Source: Variovorax flavidus (GTDB taxonomy: Bacteria > Pseudomonadota > Gammaproteobacteria > Burkholderiales > Burkholderiaceae_C). From it: a DNA stretch of 64,000 bases. The stretch lies in NCBI RefSeq assembly GCF_030317145.1, contig NZ_JASZYE010000001.1:310001-374000 (forward strand), written 5' to 3'. Each line of letters begins with the position of its first letter. Position 1 is the stretch's first letter. The notes under the pieces were generated by a model that did no database searches, was not told where the DNA came from, and saw only the letters and a program-made list of their open reading frames with translations. Positions 22,381 to 31,883 of the stretch are shown piece by piece. A program made the position numbers and the translations under genes.

Positions 22381-23607
22381 ATGAAAGAACTGCTGAATCG
22401 CTTTGAAAACAAGGCACCCGAGATCGTTTTCGAGTGGCACGACGCCGAGACGCCGGCCAAGGGCTGGGTGGTCATCAATTCGCTGCGCGGCGGGGCCGCT
22501 GGCGGCGGAACGCGCATGCGCGCGGGGCTCGACCGGCGGGAGGTCGAGTCGCTGGCCAAGACCATGGAGGTCAAGTTCAGCGTCTCTGGTCCGGCCATCG
22601 GCGGCGCCAAGTCGGGCATCGACTTCGATCCGGCCGACCCGCGCAAGAACGACGTGCTGCGGCGCTGGTACAAGGCGGTGACGCCGCTGCTCAAGAGCTA
22701 TTACGGCACTGGCGGCGATCTGAACATCGACGAGGTGCATGAGGTGATTCCGATCACCGAGAGCTACGGCCTGTGGCACCCGCAGGAAGGCGTGGTCAAC
22801 GGGCACTTCACGCCCAGCGACAGCGAGCGCATCCAGAAGGTCGGACAGCTCCGCATGGGCGTGGCCAAGGTCGTCGAGGACCGGCTCTACTCGCCCGACA
22901 TCACACGCAAGTACGTGGTGGCCGACCTGATCACGGGCTGGGGCGTGGCGGAATCGGTGCTGCACTACTACCGGCTCTACGGCGGACAGGTCGCCGGCAA
23001 GCGCGTCATCGTGCAGGGCTGGGGCAACGTCGGCTCGGCGGCGGCCTACTACCTGGCGCACGCCGGCGCACGGGTGGTCGGCATCATCGACCGCGAGGGC
23101 GGGTTGCTGAATCCGGACGGCTTCAGTCTCGAGCAGGTACGCCAGCTGTTTCTCGAGAAGAGGGGCAACCAGCTTTCGGCCAAGTACATGCTCCGCTTCG
23201 ACGAAATCGACAGCCTCATCTGGAGCGCGGGCGCGGAAGTCTTCCTGCCTTGCGCCGGTTCGAGGCTCGTGACCCAGGCGCAGGTCGATGCGCTCGTGAA
23301 GGGGGGGCTCGAAGTCGTGTCGAGCGGTGCCAATGTGCCCTTTGCCGATCGCGAAATCTTCTATGGCCCGATCTACGAGAAGGCGGATTCGCAGGTCGCC
23401 GTCATCCCGGATTTCATCGCCAATTGCGGGATGGCGCGGGCCTTTGCATTCCTGATGCAGGACGACGCCGAGATCTCCGACGCCGCCATCTTCAGCGATG
23501 TCTCGGCCACGGTGGCCGCTGCGCTGGAGCGTTGCCATGCGCGCTCCACCGCGCGAACCGGCATCGCGCGCACGGCGTTCGAGAACGCGCTGACAGAGCT
23601 TGTCTGA
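22381..23607 (+). CDS. Glu/Leu/Phe/Val-type amino acid dehydrogenase
   Basis: Oxidatively deaminates an L-amino acid to its 2-oxo acid with NAD(P). The 408-residue product has the dimerisation domain with catalytic Lys in GPAIGGAKSGIDFDP and the Asp-containing GTGGDLNIDEVHEV, then a Rossmann domain with GWGNVGSAAAYYLAHAGARV. The substrate is not determined by what can be seen; the TGGD segment differs from glutamate dehydrogenases of enterobacteria. Co-location with an amino acid-type importer and an Lrp/AsnC regulator suggests an uptake-and-deamination unit. Confidence 0.88.
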   Translation: MKELLNRFENKAPEIVFEWHDAETPAKGWVVINSLRGGAAGGGTRMRAGLDRREVESLAKTMEVKFSVSGPAIGGAKSGIDFDPADPRKNDVLRRWYKAVTPLLKSYYGTGGDLNIDEVHEVIPITESYGLWHPQEGVVNGHFTPSDSERIQKVGQLRMGVAKVVEDRLYSPDITRKYVVADLITGWGVAESVLHYYRLYGGQVAGKRVIVQGWGNVGSAAAYYLAHAGARVVGIIDREGGLLNPDGFSLEQVRQLFLEKRGNQLSAKYMLRFDEIDSLIWSAGAEVFLPCAGSRLVTQAQVDALVKGGLEVVSSGANVPFADREIFYGPIYEKADSQVAVIPDFIANCGMARAFAFLMQDDAEISDAAIFSDVSATVAAALERCHARSTARTGIARTAFENALTELV

Positions 23608-23622
23608 AGGCGCCGGGGCGGG

Positions 23623-25143
23623 CTAGCGCTTCTTCGAACCGAAGATGCCGCCCAGTACGCCTCGGAGGATTTCCCTGCCCACCGTGGTGCCCATGGTGCG
23701 GACCGCCGACTTGGCCATCGTCTGGGCCAGCCCGTCGCGCTTGCCGCCGCGTGGTCCGGTCGAGCCGAACAGGATTTCGTTGAGGCTGCCCATCACGCCG
23801 CCCGATTCCTGCGGCGTGGCCGTGCCCGTACCCGGCTTTCCGGCCGCGACGGGCGCGTCCGGCGCCGTCTCGGCCCGGCCCTTGAGCTTTTCGTAGGCCG
23901 ACTCGCGGTCCACCGATTTCTCGTACACGCCGGCGACCAGCGAATTCGCAATCAGCGCCTGGCGCTGTGCCGGCGTGATCGGGCCGATCTGGCTGCCGGG
24001 CGGCAGCACGAACACGCGCTCGGTGATGGTCGGGCGGCCCTTGTCGTCGAGAAAACTCACCAGCGCCTCGCCAACGGCGAGTTCGGTGATGGCCTTCTCG
24101 ATGTCCAGTCCCGGCTTCTGCCGCATCGTGGTCGCCGTGGCCTTGACCGCCTTCTGGTCCCGCGGGGTGAACGCCCGCAACGCATGTTGCACCCTGTTGC
24201 CAAGTTGGGCCAGCACCGAGTCCGGGATGTCCAGCGGGTTCTGCGTCACGAAGAACACGCCCACGCCCTTGGAACGCACCAGTCGCACCACCAACTCGAT
24301 GCGCTCGACCAGCGCCTTGGGCGCCTCGTTGAACAGCAGGTGCGCCTCGTCGAAGAAGAACACCAGCTTCGGCTGCTCCGGGTCGCCGATTTCGGGCAGG
24401 TGCTCGAAGAGTTCCGACAGCAGCCACAGCAGGAAGGTCGCGTAGAGCCGCGGCGAGTTCATCAGCTTGTCGGCCGTCAGGACGTTGATGACGCCCTTGC
24501 CGCCCTCGGTCTGCATGAAATCGGCGATGTTCAGCATCGGCTCGCCGAAGAACTTGTCGCCGCCCTGGGCCTCGATCTGGAGCAGGCCCCGCTGGATGGC
24601 GCCCACGCTGGCGGCGCTGGCGTTGCCGTACTCGGTCGTGAACTGGCTGGCGTTCTCGCCGACGTGCTGCAGCATCGCGCGCAGGTCCTTGAGGTCCAGC
24701 AGGAGGAGGCCGTTGTCGTCCGCAATCTTGAACACCAGGTTCAGCACGCCGGCCTGGGTTTCGTTCAGGTTGAGCATGCGGCCCAGCAGCAGCGGCCCCA
24801 TGTCGGAGACCGTGGCGCGCACAGGGTGGCCCTGTTCGCCGAACACGTCCCACAGCGTGACGGGGCAGGCGAGGGATTCGGGCTGCTCGAGGCCGCGCTC
24901 CTTGAGCGTGGCGGCCATCTTGGCGCCGATGCTGCCTTTCTGGCTGACGCCGGTGAGGTCGCCCTTGACGTCGGCCATGAACACCGGCACGCCGATGTTC
25001 GAGAGCTTTTCGGCGATGGTCTGGAGCGTGACGGTCTTGCCGGTACCGGTCGCGCCGGTGATCAGGCCGTGGCGGTTGGCAAGGCCCGGCAGCAGGCTGC
25101 ACTCGATGGTGTCGTGTCGGGCGATCAGAAGAGGGTCGGCCAT
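23623..25143 (-). CDS. HerA-like ATPase (DUF853)
   Basis: A 506-residue P-loop ATPase of the FtsK/HerA superfamily. Walker A is [11 protein letters not shown] near residue 30, Walker B is [13 protein letters not shown], and the Arg-finger region follows ([16 protein letters not shown]). The C-terminus is Gly-rich with [18 protein letters not shown], a conserved tail of this family. The open frame extends to 25302, but the ATG at 25143 gives the family's usual N-terminus [11 protein letters not shown]. Role is not established; no nurA-type nuclease gene is adjacent. Possible functions in DNA processing are inferred only from the superfamily. Confidence 0.85.
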   Translation of the reverse strand: MADPLLIARHDTIECSLLPGLANRHGLITGATGTGKTVTLQTIAEKLSNIGVPVFMADVKGDLTGVSQKGSIGAKMAATLKERGLEQPESLACPVTLWDVFGEQGHPVRATVSDMGPLLLGRMLNLNETQAGVLNLVFKIADDNGLLLLDLKDLRAMLQHVGENASQFTTEYGNASAASVGAIQRGLLQIEAQGGDKFFGEPMLNIADFMQTEGGKGVINVLTADKLMNSPRLYATFLLWLLSELFEHLPEIGDPEQPKLVFFFDEAHLLFNEAPKALVERIELVVRLVRSKGVGVFFVTQNPLDIPDSVLAQLGNRVQHALRAFTPRDQKAVKATATTMRQKPGLDIEKAITELAVGEALVSFLDDKGRPTITERVFVLPPGSQIGPITPAQRQALIANSLVAGVYEKSVDRESAYEKLKGRAETAPDAPVAAGKPGTGTATPQESGGVMGSLNEILFGSTGPRGGKRDGLAQTMAKSAVRTMGTTVGREILRGVLGGIFGSKKR

Positions 25144-25193
25144 GGGGGTTTCCGTTCGTTGGCAGGGGAGCCAGTCTAGCGAAGGCCGCCTTC

Positions 25194-25199
25194 TATAAT
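25194..25199 (+). promoter_or_regulatory. -10 box for the aryl-polyene-like operon
   Basis: A perfect TATAAT stands 51 bases before the acyl carrier protein start, in the 101-base gap to the divergent HerA-like gene. No convincing -35 box is present at 16-18 bases, so an activator may be needed. Only the -10 element is claimed. Confidence 0.45.
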
Positions 25200-25244
25200 T
25201 CCGACCCCGTGCGATAGTTCCCCTCACGTTCCCGGAGTTTTCTC

Positions 25245-25556
25245 TTGTCATCGACCGCTCAATCTCCCGTTCCCGCCGCTGGCGACGCGTCAGAACAGTC
25301 AACCCTCGAGAATGAATTGGCGGTCCTCCTCGTCGAATCGCTCAATCTGGAGGTCGCGCCATCCGACATCGTGCCGACCGCGCCTCTCTATGGCGAAGGG
25401 CTCGGACTCGACTCCATCGACATCCTGGAGGTGGCGCTCGAAGTCTCCCGCAAGTACGGGTTCCAGCTGCGCTCCGACGACGAGCGCAACCAGCAGATCT
25501 TCTCGTCGCTGCGCAGTCTTGCGGCGCACGTCGCGCAGAATCGCGGCGCTTCCTGA
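25245..25556 (+). CDS. Acyl carrier protein
   Basis: A 103-residue carrier with the phosphopantetheine site GLDSIDILE (Ser57). The helix pattern and length fit carriers of aryl-polyene and related type II pathways. The N-terminal 20 residues are Ser/Ala/Pro-rich. The start codon is TTG with GGAG 7 bases upstream; no ATG is available. It opens a ten-gene operon and is followed after 3 bases by the next gene. No phosphopantetheinyl transferase gene is seen in the window. Confidence 0.9.
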   Translation: MSSTAQSPVPAAGDASEQSTLENELAVLLVESLNLEVAPSDIVPTAPLYGEGLGLDSIDILEVALEVSRKYGFQLRSDDERNQQIFSSLRSLAAHVAQNRGAS

Positions 25557-25559
25557 TCC

Positions 25560-26198
25560 ATGTCCCGATGGCGCATGGCGCTCCTGCTGCTCGCGGGGGT
25601 GGCCTATGCCTGTGTTTCCCACTGGATGATGCTCTACCACGCGGCGGAGCCGTGGGCCTTGGCCGTGCTGCTGGGGCCCTTGTGGCTGACCGCCCTGGGC
25701 ATCGCCGGTAGCCGCTTCGGCCGCTGGGGTCTGGCCCTTGCCGGGGTGGCGGGCGTGCTCCTGTTTGCGCTCGTGCTGCGTGGCGACGCGGGCGATCCGA
25801 ACCGGCTCTACATGTTGCAGCACGTGGGCATCAACGTCTTGCTTTGCGGCTGGTTCGGCGGTTCGCTGCGTGGTGGGCGGCTGTCGCTCATCGGCCAGTT
25901 TGCCGAGCGCGTGCATCCGCTGTCGCCCGCCATGCTGACCTATACCTCGCAAGTCACGCTCGTCTGGACGCTCTACTTCGCCACGATGGCGGTGGCCTCG
26001 GTCGTGGTGTACGCGAACCTCTCCTTCGCCGCCTGGTCGGTGCTGGCGAACCTGCTGACGCCGGCAATGATCGGCGTGCTTTTCGTCGGCGAGTACCTGG
26101 TGCGCTATCGGCTGCATCCGGAATTCGAGCGCACCCGCCTCGTCGACGCGGTGCGAGCCTTCTACAGCGCGCCGGTCGATCGCACCGCCCGGCGTTGA
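25560..26198 (+). CDS. COG4648-type membrane protein
   Basis: A 212-residue protein with about five to six hydrophobic segments, beginning MSRWRMALLLLAGVAYACVS and ending with a basic cytosolic tail. It resembles the COG4648 membrane proteins found next to the carrier protein and AMP-ligase genes in aryl-polyene clusters. Its biochemical role is unknown. Placement between the carrier and the ligase suggests that it helps anchor the biosynthetic complex at the inner membrane. Confidence 0.7.
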   Translation: MSRWRMALLLLAGVAYACVSHWMMLYHAAEPWALAVLLGPLWLTALGIAGSRFGRWGLALAGVAGVLLFALVLRGDAGDPNRLYMLQHVGINVLLCGWFGGSLRGGRLSLIGQFAERVHPLSPAMLTYTSQVTLVWTLYFATMAVASVVVYANLSFAAWSVLANLLTPAMIGVLFVGEYLVRYRLHPEFERTRLVDAVRAFYSAPVDRTARR

Positions 26199-26211
26199 AC
26201 CGGACACCACG

Positions 26212-27915
26212 GTGAGTTTCAAACCCTCCCTGCCGCTGCTCGCCGATCGCGATCTGGACCAGCCCCTGGCGTGGCGCGCCGGCGTGCCGGTGAGCGCGCG
26301 CGAATTCCTTGCCGATGTCGCGCGCTTCGCGCCTGAACTGCACACGGGCGGCCCGGTCGTCAACCTCTGCGTCGACCGCTATGCCTTTGCCGTGGGCCTT
26401 GCAGCCGCGCTGGTGCGCGGCGAAACGAGCCTCCTGCCGCCGGATGCGCGACCCGACACGCTCGCCCGGCTGCATGAAATCGGCGATCCGGCCTTCGCGA
26501 TCACCGACGACGAGCATGTCGAAACACCCGGCCTGCCGCGCGTGTTGGTCGAAAGCCGGCCCGCCGCGGCCGCCGCGCCCGACCCGGCCGTGCCCCTGAT
26601 CGATCGCGACATGCACGCCGTCAGCCTGCTGACCTCGGGCTCGACCGGCGCACCGCAGCCGCATGCCAAGACCTGGGGCACGCTGGTCGGCGACGTCGCG
26701 GCGGCGGTCGGGCGGCTGTCCAGGCTGCTCGGGCGTCCTTCGCTCGCGGGGCTGACGCTGGTGGCGACAGTGCCGGTGCAGCACAGCTATGGATTGGAGT
26801 CTTCCGCCTTGCTGGCGCTGCTGGGCGGCGCCGCTTTCGACAGCGGCCGGCCGTTTTTCCCTGCCGACGTCGCGCAGTCGCTGGCGTCCGTACCGCAGCC
26901 GCGAGCGCTGGTGACGACGCCGTTCCACCTGAAGACGCTGCTGCTGTCCGGCATCGATCTGCCGCCCGTGGACCTGATCCTGTCGGCCACCGCGCCGCTT
27001 TCGCCTCAGTTGGCGGCCCAGGCCGAGCAGGCCATGGGTGGCGCGCTGATCGAGATCTACGGCAGCACCGAATCCGGACAGGTCGCGACCCGCCGTCCGA
27101 CGCAAAGCGAAGTCTGGGAGACCTTCGGCGAGATCCGCGTGCATGCGGAACACGACGCCGCCGGCACCGAGCGCTTCATCTTCGAAGGCGACTTCATTCC
27201 CGAACCGACGCCGATGGCCGACGTGCTGGAACTGGTCGACGCGCGCCGGTTCCGTCTGCTGGGCCGCGCCAACGATCTGATCCACGTTGCGGGTCGGCGC
27301 AGTTCGCTGGGCTATCTCAACCATCACCTCAACAGCATTCCCGGCATCGAAGACGGCGCCTTCTGGCTGCCGGACGACGTCGCCGACGGCGTGGTGCGCC
27401 CGGTCGCCTTCGTCGTGGCGCCGACGCTCGATGCGCACGCCATCATTGCGGCGCTGCGCGAACGGGTGGAAGCGGTCTTCGTGCCGCGGCGCGTCGTGCA
27501 TGTTGCTGCGTTTCCGCGCGAAGGCACTGGCAAGCTCACCGCTCGCTCGTTGCGCGAATTCGCGCTCGCGCACCTGGCCTCGGACAGCACGCCGGTGCAG
27601 CTCACGCGCGAGGTGCCTGCGGACCACCCTGCATTTGCGGGCCATTTTCCGGGCCAGCCGTTGATGCCTGGTGCCTTGCTGGTGTCAGAAGTGCTCGAGG
27701 CCGTGCGCGGCGTGCCCGCGCTCGCCGCCCGCATTGGCACGCAGCCGACGTTGGCGGCCGCCAAGTTCCTGGCGCCGGTGCGGCCGGGCAGCACGCTGCG
27801 GATCGACCTCATCCCGGAAACGGGCGCATCGAGGGGATTGCGCTTCGAAGTGCGCTGCGGCGAGGTGATCGCCGTGAGCGGGCGCTGGACGCCCGGTGCC
27901 GGCGCGCAGCCATGA
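26212..27915 (+). CDS. AMP-dependent acyl ligase fused to a hot-dog dehydratase
   Basis: A 567-residue two-domain enzyme. The N-terminal adenylation domain has the P-loop LLTSGSTGAPQPHAKT near residue 140 and EIYGSTESG near 280, and would activate an aryl or acyl acid. From about residue 455 a FabZ/FabA-like dehydratase domain follows with DHPAFAGHFPGQPLMPGALL, including the catalytic His in GHFPG. In many aryl-polyene clusters these are separate enzymes (ApeH and ApeI types). The start is GTG. The next gene overlaps by 4 bases. The likely substrate, a hydroxybenzoate made by the chorismatase at 36787-37818, is an inference. Confidence 0.85.
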   Translation: MSFKPSLPLLADRDLDQPLAWRAGVPVSAREFLADVARFAPELHTGGPVVNLCVDRYAFAVGLAAALVRGETSLLPPDARPDTLARLHEIGDPAFAITDDEHVETPGLPRVLVESRPAAAAAPDPAVPLIDRDMHAVSLLTSGSTGAPQPHAKTWGTLVGDVAAAVGRLSRLLGRPSLAGLTLVATVPVQHSYGLESSALLALLGGAAFDSGRPFFPADVAQSLASVPQPRALVTTPFHLKTLLLSGIDLPPVDLILSATAPLSPQLAAQAEQAMGGALIEIYGSTESGQVATRRPTQSEVWETFGEIRVHAEHDAAGTERFIFEGDFIPEPTPMADVLELVDARRFRLLGRANDLIHVAGRRSSLGYLNHHLNSIPGIEDGAFWLPDDVADGVVRPVAFVVAPTLDAHAIIAALRERVEAVFVPRRVVHVAAFPREGTGKLTARSLREFALAHLASDSTPVQLTREVPADHPAFAGHFPGQPLMPGALLVSEVLEAVRGVPALAARIGTQPTLAAAKFLAPVRPGSTLRIDLIPETGASRGLRFEVRCGEVIAVSGRWTPGAGAQP

Positions 27916-28895
27916 ACGCTGAACGGCAGCCCGACGCTGACGAGGTGAAATCGCGGCAGGCCGAGTGGCTGCGCGCGCCGGAGCGCAGCAACATGCTGGC
28001 ATTGCGCGTGATCTGCTGGATCGCCATCCAGTGCGGCCGGCCGTTGACGCGCCTGATCCTGCACCCGATCGCGCTGTATTTCCTGCTGTTCTCGCCCACG
28101 CCGCGGCGGCACATCAAGCGCTACCTGTTCCGGGTCATCGGGCCGCAAGCCGGATGGCGCGACGGCTACCGCCTGCTGCATGCCTTTGCCTCGACGGTGC
28201 TGGACCGCATCTACTTCCTGCGCGGGCGCATGGACCTGTTCGACATCCACGTCTACGGCAACGAGCCGGTGGAGGTCGAGACCGATGCAGGGAGGGGCGC
28301 CTTCATGCTCGGCGCGCACGTGGGCAGCTTCGAGGCCGTGGGCGCGGCCACCAATCGGAGCCCCACGCCCGAACGCCTGCGCGCCGCCATGCTGATGTAC
28401 CAGGACAACGCGCAGCAGATCAACGCGGTGCTCGATGCCATCAGCCTGCCCGGGTTGCGGCCGCACATCATCGCGTTGGGGCGTCCGCATTCGATGCTCG
28501 ACTTGCGCGACTGGCTCGATTCGGGTGGCCTGGCTGGCTTGCTGGCCGACCGCACCCTGGCGGGGCCGGAGGAAGCGGGGCAGCAACGGGGCAGCAGTAT
28601 CGAGATCTCGTTTCTCGGGAAGCCGGCGCTCTTCAACGACGGGCCGTTCCGGCTGGCGGCCTTGCTGCGCCGCAAGGTGTTCTTCATGGCGGGGCTCTAT
28701 GCGGGCGGCGCCCGCTACGATGTGCTGTTCGAGCCGCTGGCCGATTTCAGCGAACGGGTGAGCGACCCGGTCGAGCGGGAACGGCGCATTCGTGCCGCGC
28801 TCGAAAGCTACGTGGCCCGGCTCGAGGCGCTGTGTCGCGCCTATCCGTACAACTGGTTCAATTTCCATGATTTCTGGCTCGAAGATTCGGCTTGA
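27912..28895 (+). CDS. Lysophospholipid acyltransferase-like protein (LpxL/HtrB superfamily)
   Basis: A 327-residue acyltransferase with one N-terminal hydrophobic stretch (the LILHPIALYFLLFSP region) and the HX4E-type motif GAHVGSFEAVG near residue 134. The late part NWFNFHDFW is typical of LpxL-like enzymes of pigment clusters. It probably transfers the finished polyene-like acyl chain to a lipid or glycolipid carrier. It overlaps the upstream ligase by 4 bases and the next gene by 29 bases. Confidence 0.83.
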   Translation: MNAERQPDADEVKSRQAEWLRAPERSNMLALRVICWIAIQCGRPLTRLILHPIALYFLLFSPTPRRHIKRYLFRVIGPQAGWRDGYRLLHAFASTVLDRIYFLRGRMDLFDIHVYGNEPVEVETDAGRGAFMLGAHVGSFEAVGAATNRSPTPERLRAAMLMYQDNAQQINAVLDAISLPGLRPHIIALGRPHSMLDLRDWLDSGGLAGLLADRTLAGPEEAGQQRGSSIEISFLGKPALFNDGPFRLAALLRRKVFFMAGLYAGGARYDVLFEPLADFSERVSDPVERERRIRAALESYVARLEALCRAYPYNWFNFHDFWLEDSA

Positions 28896-29496
28896 CCGCT
28901 GGTGCAGGGCGCTCCTGGCGGCCTGGGCCCTCTCGGCATCGTCCGCCTGGGCTTTCGACCTGCCCGAGCTGATGGGCCTGCTCGCACAGCAGAAGAGCGG
29001 CGAGGCGCGGTTCACCGAACAGCGCTTCGTCCGTGGCCTGGAGGGACCGCTCGAGGCCAGCGGCGTGCTCAGCTTCACGGCACCCGACAAGCTCGTGCGG
29101 CGCACGCTTTCGCCGCGCCCTGAATCCATGAGCGTGGAAGGCAACACGTTGACCTTGTCTCGCGGCGGCCGTACCCGCACGCTGCAGCTGGACAGCATGC
29201 CGGAGCTGCTCGGGATGGTCGAAGCCATGCGCGGCACGCTGAGCGGCAACTCGCAGGGCTTGCAGCGCTACTTCCGTAGCACGCTGTCGGGCTCCAGCAG
29301 CAGCTGGACGCTCGACCTGCAGCCGGTCGACGAGCGGCTTGCGGCCCAGGTGCGGAGCATGCGCCTGAGCGGCCGCGGCGGCGAGGTGCTCGGCATCGAG
29401 ATGGAGTTCATTGGCGGCGACCGCTCGGTGATGGACATCACGCCCGAACGCGGCGCCGCCGGCCCCGCACGGACGCCCGCGCGTTCCCCGCCGTGA
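28867..29496 (+). CDS. LolA-like outer membrane lipoprotein carrier
   Basis: A 209-residue periplasmic protein with a signal peptide (RALLAAWALSASSAWA, cleavage before F) and the LolA-like core: SGEARFTEQRFVRGLEGPLE, GVLSFTAPDKLVRRTL and SMSVEGNTLTLSRGG. LolA-like proteins in aryl-polyene loci are thought to shuttle the lipid product across the periplasm. The ATG at 28867 lies within the previous gene; a longer open frame upstream lacks a signal peptide at its start. It ends in the GTGA overlap with the exporter. Confidence 0.82.
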   Translation: MISGSKIRLDRWCRALLAAWALSASSAWAFDLPELMGLLAQQKSGEARFTEQRFVRGLEGPLEASGVLSFTAPDKLVRRTLSPRPESMSVEGNTLTLSRGGRTRTLQLDSMPELLGMVEAMRGTLSGNSQGLQRYFRSTLSGSSSSWTLDLQPVDERLAAQVRSMRLSGRGGEVLGIEMEFIGGDRSVMDITPERGAAGPARTPARSPP

Positions 29497-31883
29497 CGTC
29501 CGCGGCTCCCGCACTCGACCGCCGCCGCGCCGCGCTGGCGCTGGGAATCTGGCTGGCACTGCTGCTCGCAGGCGTCGTGCTGATCGCACGCACGCATTTC
29601 AGCGCGGACCTCTCGGCCTTCCTGCCAGCCAGCCCGGATGCGCGGCAGCGCGTGCTGATCGAGCAATTGCAGAGCGGCATCGCATCGCGCACGATATTCA
29701 TCGGCATCGAAGGCGGCAAGGATGCGGCGCAACGCGCTTCCGTTTCGCGCACCGTGGCGACCGCGATGCGCGAGAGCAAGCTGTTCGACCAGGTCCAGAA
29801 CGGCGACACCAGCGAGTGGAAAGACACGGGCACCTGGGTGTTCGACCACCGCTACCAGCTGTCGCCCGCCGTGACACCGGAGCACTTCACCACCGAGGGG
29901 CTGCGTGACGCGATCGTCGACAGCCTGTCGATGCTCGGCACGCCCGCCGGCCATGCACTCAAGCCCCTGCTGGAGCGTGATCCGACGGGCGAGACCCAGC
30001 GCATCGCCGAAGGCCTGATCCCGGCGAGTTCGCCGCGCAGCGAGGAGGGCGTGTGGGTGTCGCGCACCGCACCGCGCGCGCTGATCCTCGCGACGACGCA
30101 CGCGCCCGGCAGCGACCTCGATGCCATCGCCAAGGCCATCGCGCGGGTGCAGGGCGCGTTCGACGCCGCCACGCACGGGATGGCCGGCGCCGGGCCGCAA
30201 CTGCAGATGACTGGCGCGCCCGTCTTCTCGGTGCAGAGCCGCGACCAGATCAAGAGCGAGGCGATCCACCTCGCCGTTGTCGGCGGGATCGTCATGGGCG
30301 CGCTGCTGTTGCTGGCCTTCGCATCGCCGCGTGCGCTGGTGCTCGCGCTGTTGCCGGTCGCCACCGGGGTGGTGGCAGGCACCGCGGCGGTGAGCCTCGT
30401 GTTCGGCGAGGTGCATGGCCTCACCATGGGCTTCGGCAGCACGCTGATCGGCGAAACCGTCGACTACGCGATCTACTACCTGATCCAGGCGCGCGGCGCC
30501 GCGGTGCCGGGCACTGGCTGGCAGCGTTGGCGCGACATCCACTGGCCCACGGTGAGGCTGGGTTTGCTGACCTCGGTCTGCGGCTTCGCGGCGCTGGTGT
30601 TCTCGGGTTTCCCGGGGCTGGCCCAACTTGGCGTGTTCTCGCTCGCCGGCCTGATCGCCGCTGCGCTCGTCGCGCGGCACGTGCTTCCCGTGCTTGCGCC
30701 GGACGGAGCGACCGGCATGGGCATGCGGCGGCAAATGGCGCAGGTCGCCGGCATCCTGGTGCGCGGGCTGCCCCGTCTGCGCTACGTTTTGATGGGGCTC
30801 GGCGTCGCCGCGCTGGCCCTGGTCCTGTGGCAGGGCGGTCACCTGTGGCGCGCCGATCTTGGCGCCATGAGCCCCGTGCCCAAGGCCGCGCAGCAACTCG
30901 ATGCCGAACTGCGCGAAGACATCGGTGCCAGCGATGGCGGCACCCTGATCGTGGTTCACGGCGCGGATCTGCAATCGGCGCTGCGCAGCACCGAAGCCGC
31001 AGGCGCGCGACTCGACGCGCTGGTGGACAAGGGCGACCTGGCTGGATTCGAATCCGTCACCCGCGTGCTGCCCAGCGAGACGGCACAGGCGGCACGCCTT
31101 GCGAGCCTGCCCGATGCGGAGACGCTGCGCACACGTCTTGCCCAGGCGACCCGGGGGCTGCCGCTGCCTGCGGCACGCCTCGAACCCTTCATCGCCGGCG
31201 TGGAAGCCGCCAAGGGGCGGCCGATGATCCAGCGCGCCGATCTGCAGGGCGGCCCACTCGACGCCGTGGTCAGCGCGTTGATGTTCGAACGGCAGACCGG
31301 AGGATGGTCGACGCTGATTTCCCTGCATCCCGGGGCCAGCTTCGACGCGGCACGTCTTGCAGGGGCGCTCGATGGCCTGCCTGACGTGCAGGTCGTCAAT
31401 GTCGGGCAGGAGCTTTCCAGCCTCTACAGGCGCTACCTGCACGAAGCCTTCGTCCAGGTCATGGTGGGTGCGCTCGCAGTGGTTGTGCTGCTTGCGATCT
31501 ATTTGCGTTCCGGCCGCCGGCTGCTTGCCGTGTGCCAGCCGCTGGTGGTGGCGGTCGTGCTCACGCTCGGCGGCATGGCGGCGCTGCACGTGCCGCTGGG
31601 CATCCTGCACCTGGTGGGGCTGCTGCTGATCGTCGCCGTGGGATCGAACTACGCGCTGTTCTTCGATCAGTTGCGCGAAACCGGACGCGCCGACGAAGAC
31701 ACGCTGGCCTCGCTGATGCTGGCGAATCTGACCACGGTCGTCTCGTTCGGATTGATCGCCATCTCCAATATCCCGGCGCTGTCGTCGATCGGCCGCGTGG
31801 TCGCGCCCGGCGCCTTGCTGGCGCTGCTGCTGTCGGCCGCTTTCGCGCGCGCCGCGGCGCCCGTGGCCCCGACCCGCCGCTGA
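29493..31883 (+). CDS. MMPL/RND-family lipid exporter
   Basis: A 796-residue inner membrane protein with two repeats of one membrane helix, a large periplasmic loop and a five-helix bundle. Hydrophobic blocks are visible at the N-terminus (LALGIWLALLLAGVVLIAR) and in the GGIVMGALLLLAF and MVGALAVVVLLAIYL regions. Acidic residues of the proton path appear in FGSTLIGETVDYAIYYLI. Such exporters (ApeM/HpnN-like) move hydrophobic products to the periplasm. The start is GTG. Confidence 0.87.
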   Translation: MTSAAPALDRRRAALALGIWLALLLAGVVLIARTHFSADLSAFLPASPDARQRVLIEQLQSGIASRTIFIGIEGGKDAAQRASVSRTVATAMRESKLFDQVQNGDTSEWKDTGTWVFDHRYQLSPAVTPEHFTTEGLRDAIVDSLSMLGTPAGHALKPLLERDPTGETQRIAEGLIPASSPRSEEGVWVSRTAPRALILATTHAPGSDLDAIAKAIARVQGAFDAATHGMAGAGPQLQMTGAPVFSVQSRDQIKSEAIHLAVVGGIVMGALLLLAFASPRALVLALLPVATGVVAGTAAVSLVFGEVHGLTMGFGSTLIGETVDYAIYYLIQARGAAVPGTGWQRWRDIHWPTVRLGLLTSVCGFAALVFSGFPGLAQLGVFSLAGLIAAALVARHVLPVLAPDGATGMGMRRQMAQVAGILVRGLPRLRYVLMGLGVAALALVLWQGGHLWRADLGAMSPVPKAAQQLDAELREDIGASDGGTLIVVHGADLQSALRSTEAAGARLDALVDKGDLAGFESVTRVLPSETAQAARLASLPDAETLRTRLAQATRGLPLPAARLEPFIAGVEAAKGRPMIQRADLQGGPLDAVVSALMFERQTGGWSTLISLHPGASFDAARLAGALDGLPDVQVVNVGQELSSLYRRYLHEAFVQVMVGALAVVVLLAIYLRSGRRLLAVCQPLVVAVVLTLGGMAALHVPLGILHLVGLLLIVAVGSNYALFFDQLRETGRADEDTLASLMLANLTTVVSFGLIAISNIPALSSIGRVVAPGALLALLLSAAFARAAAPVAPTRR

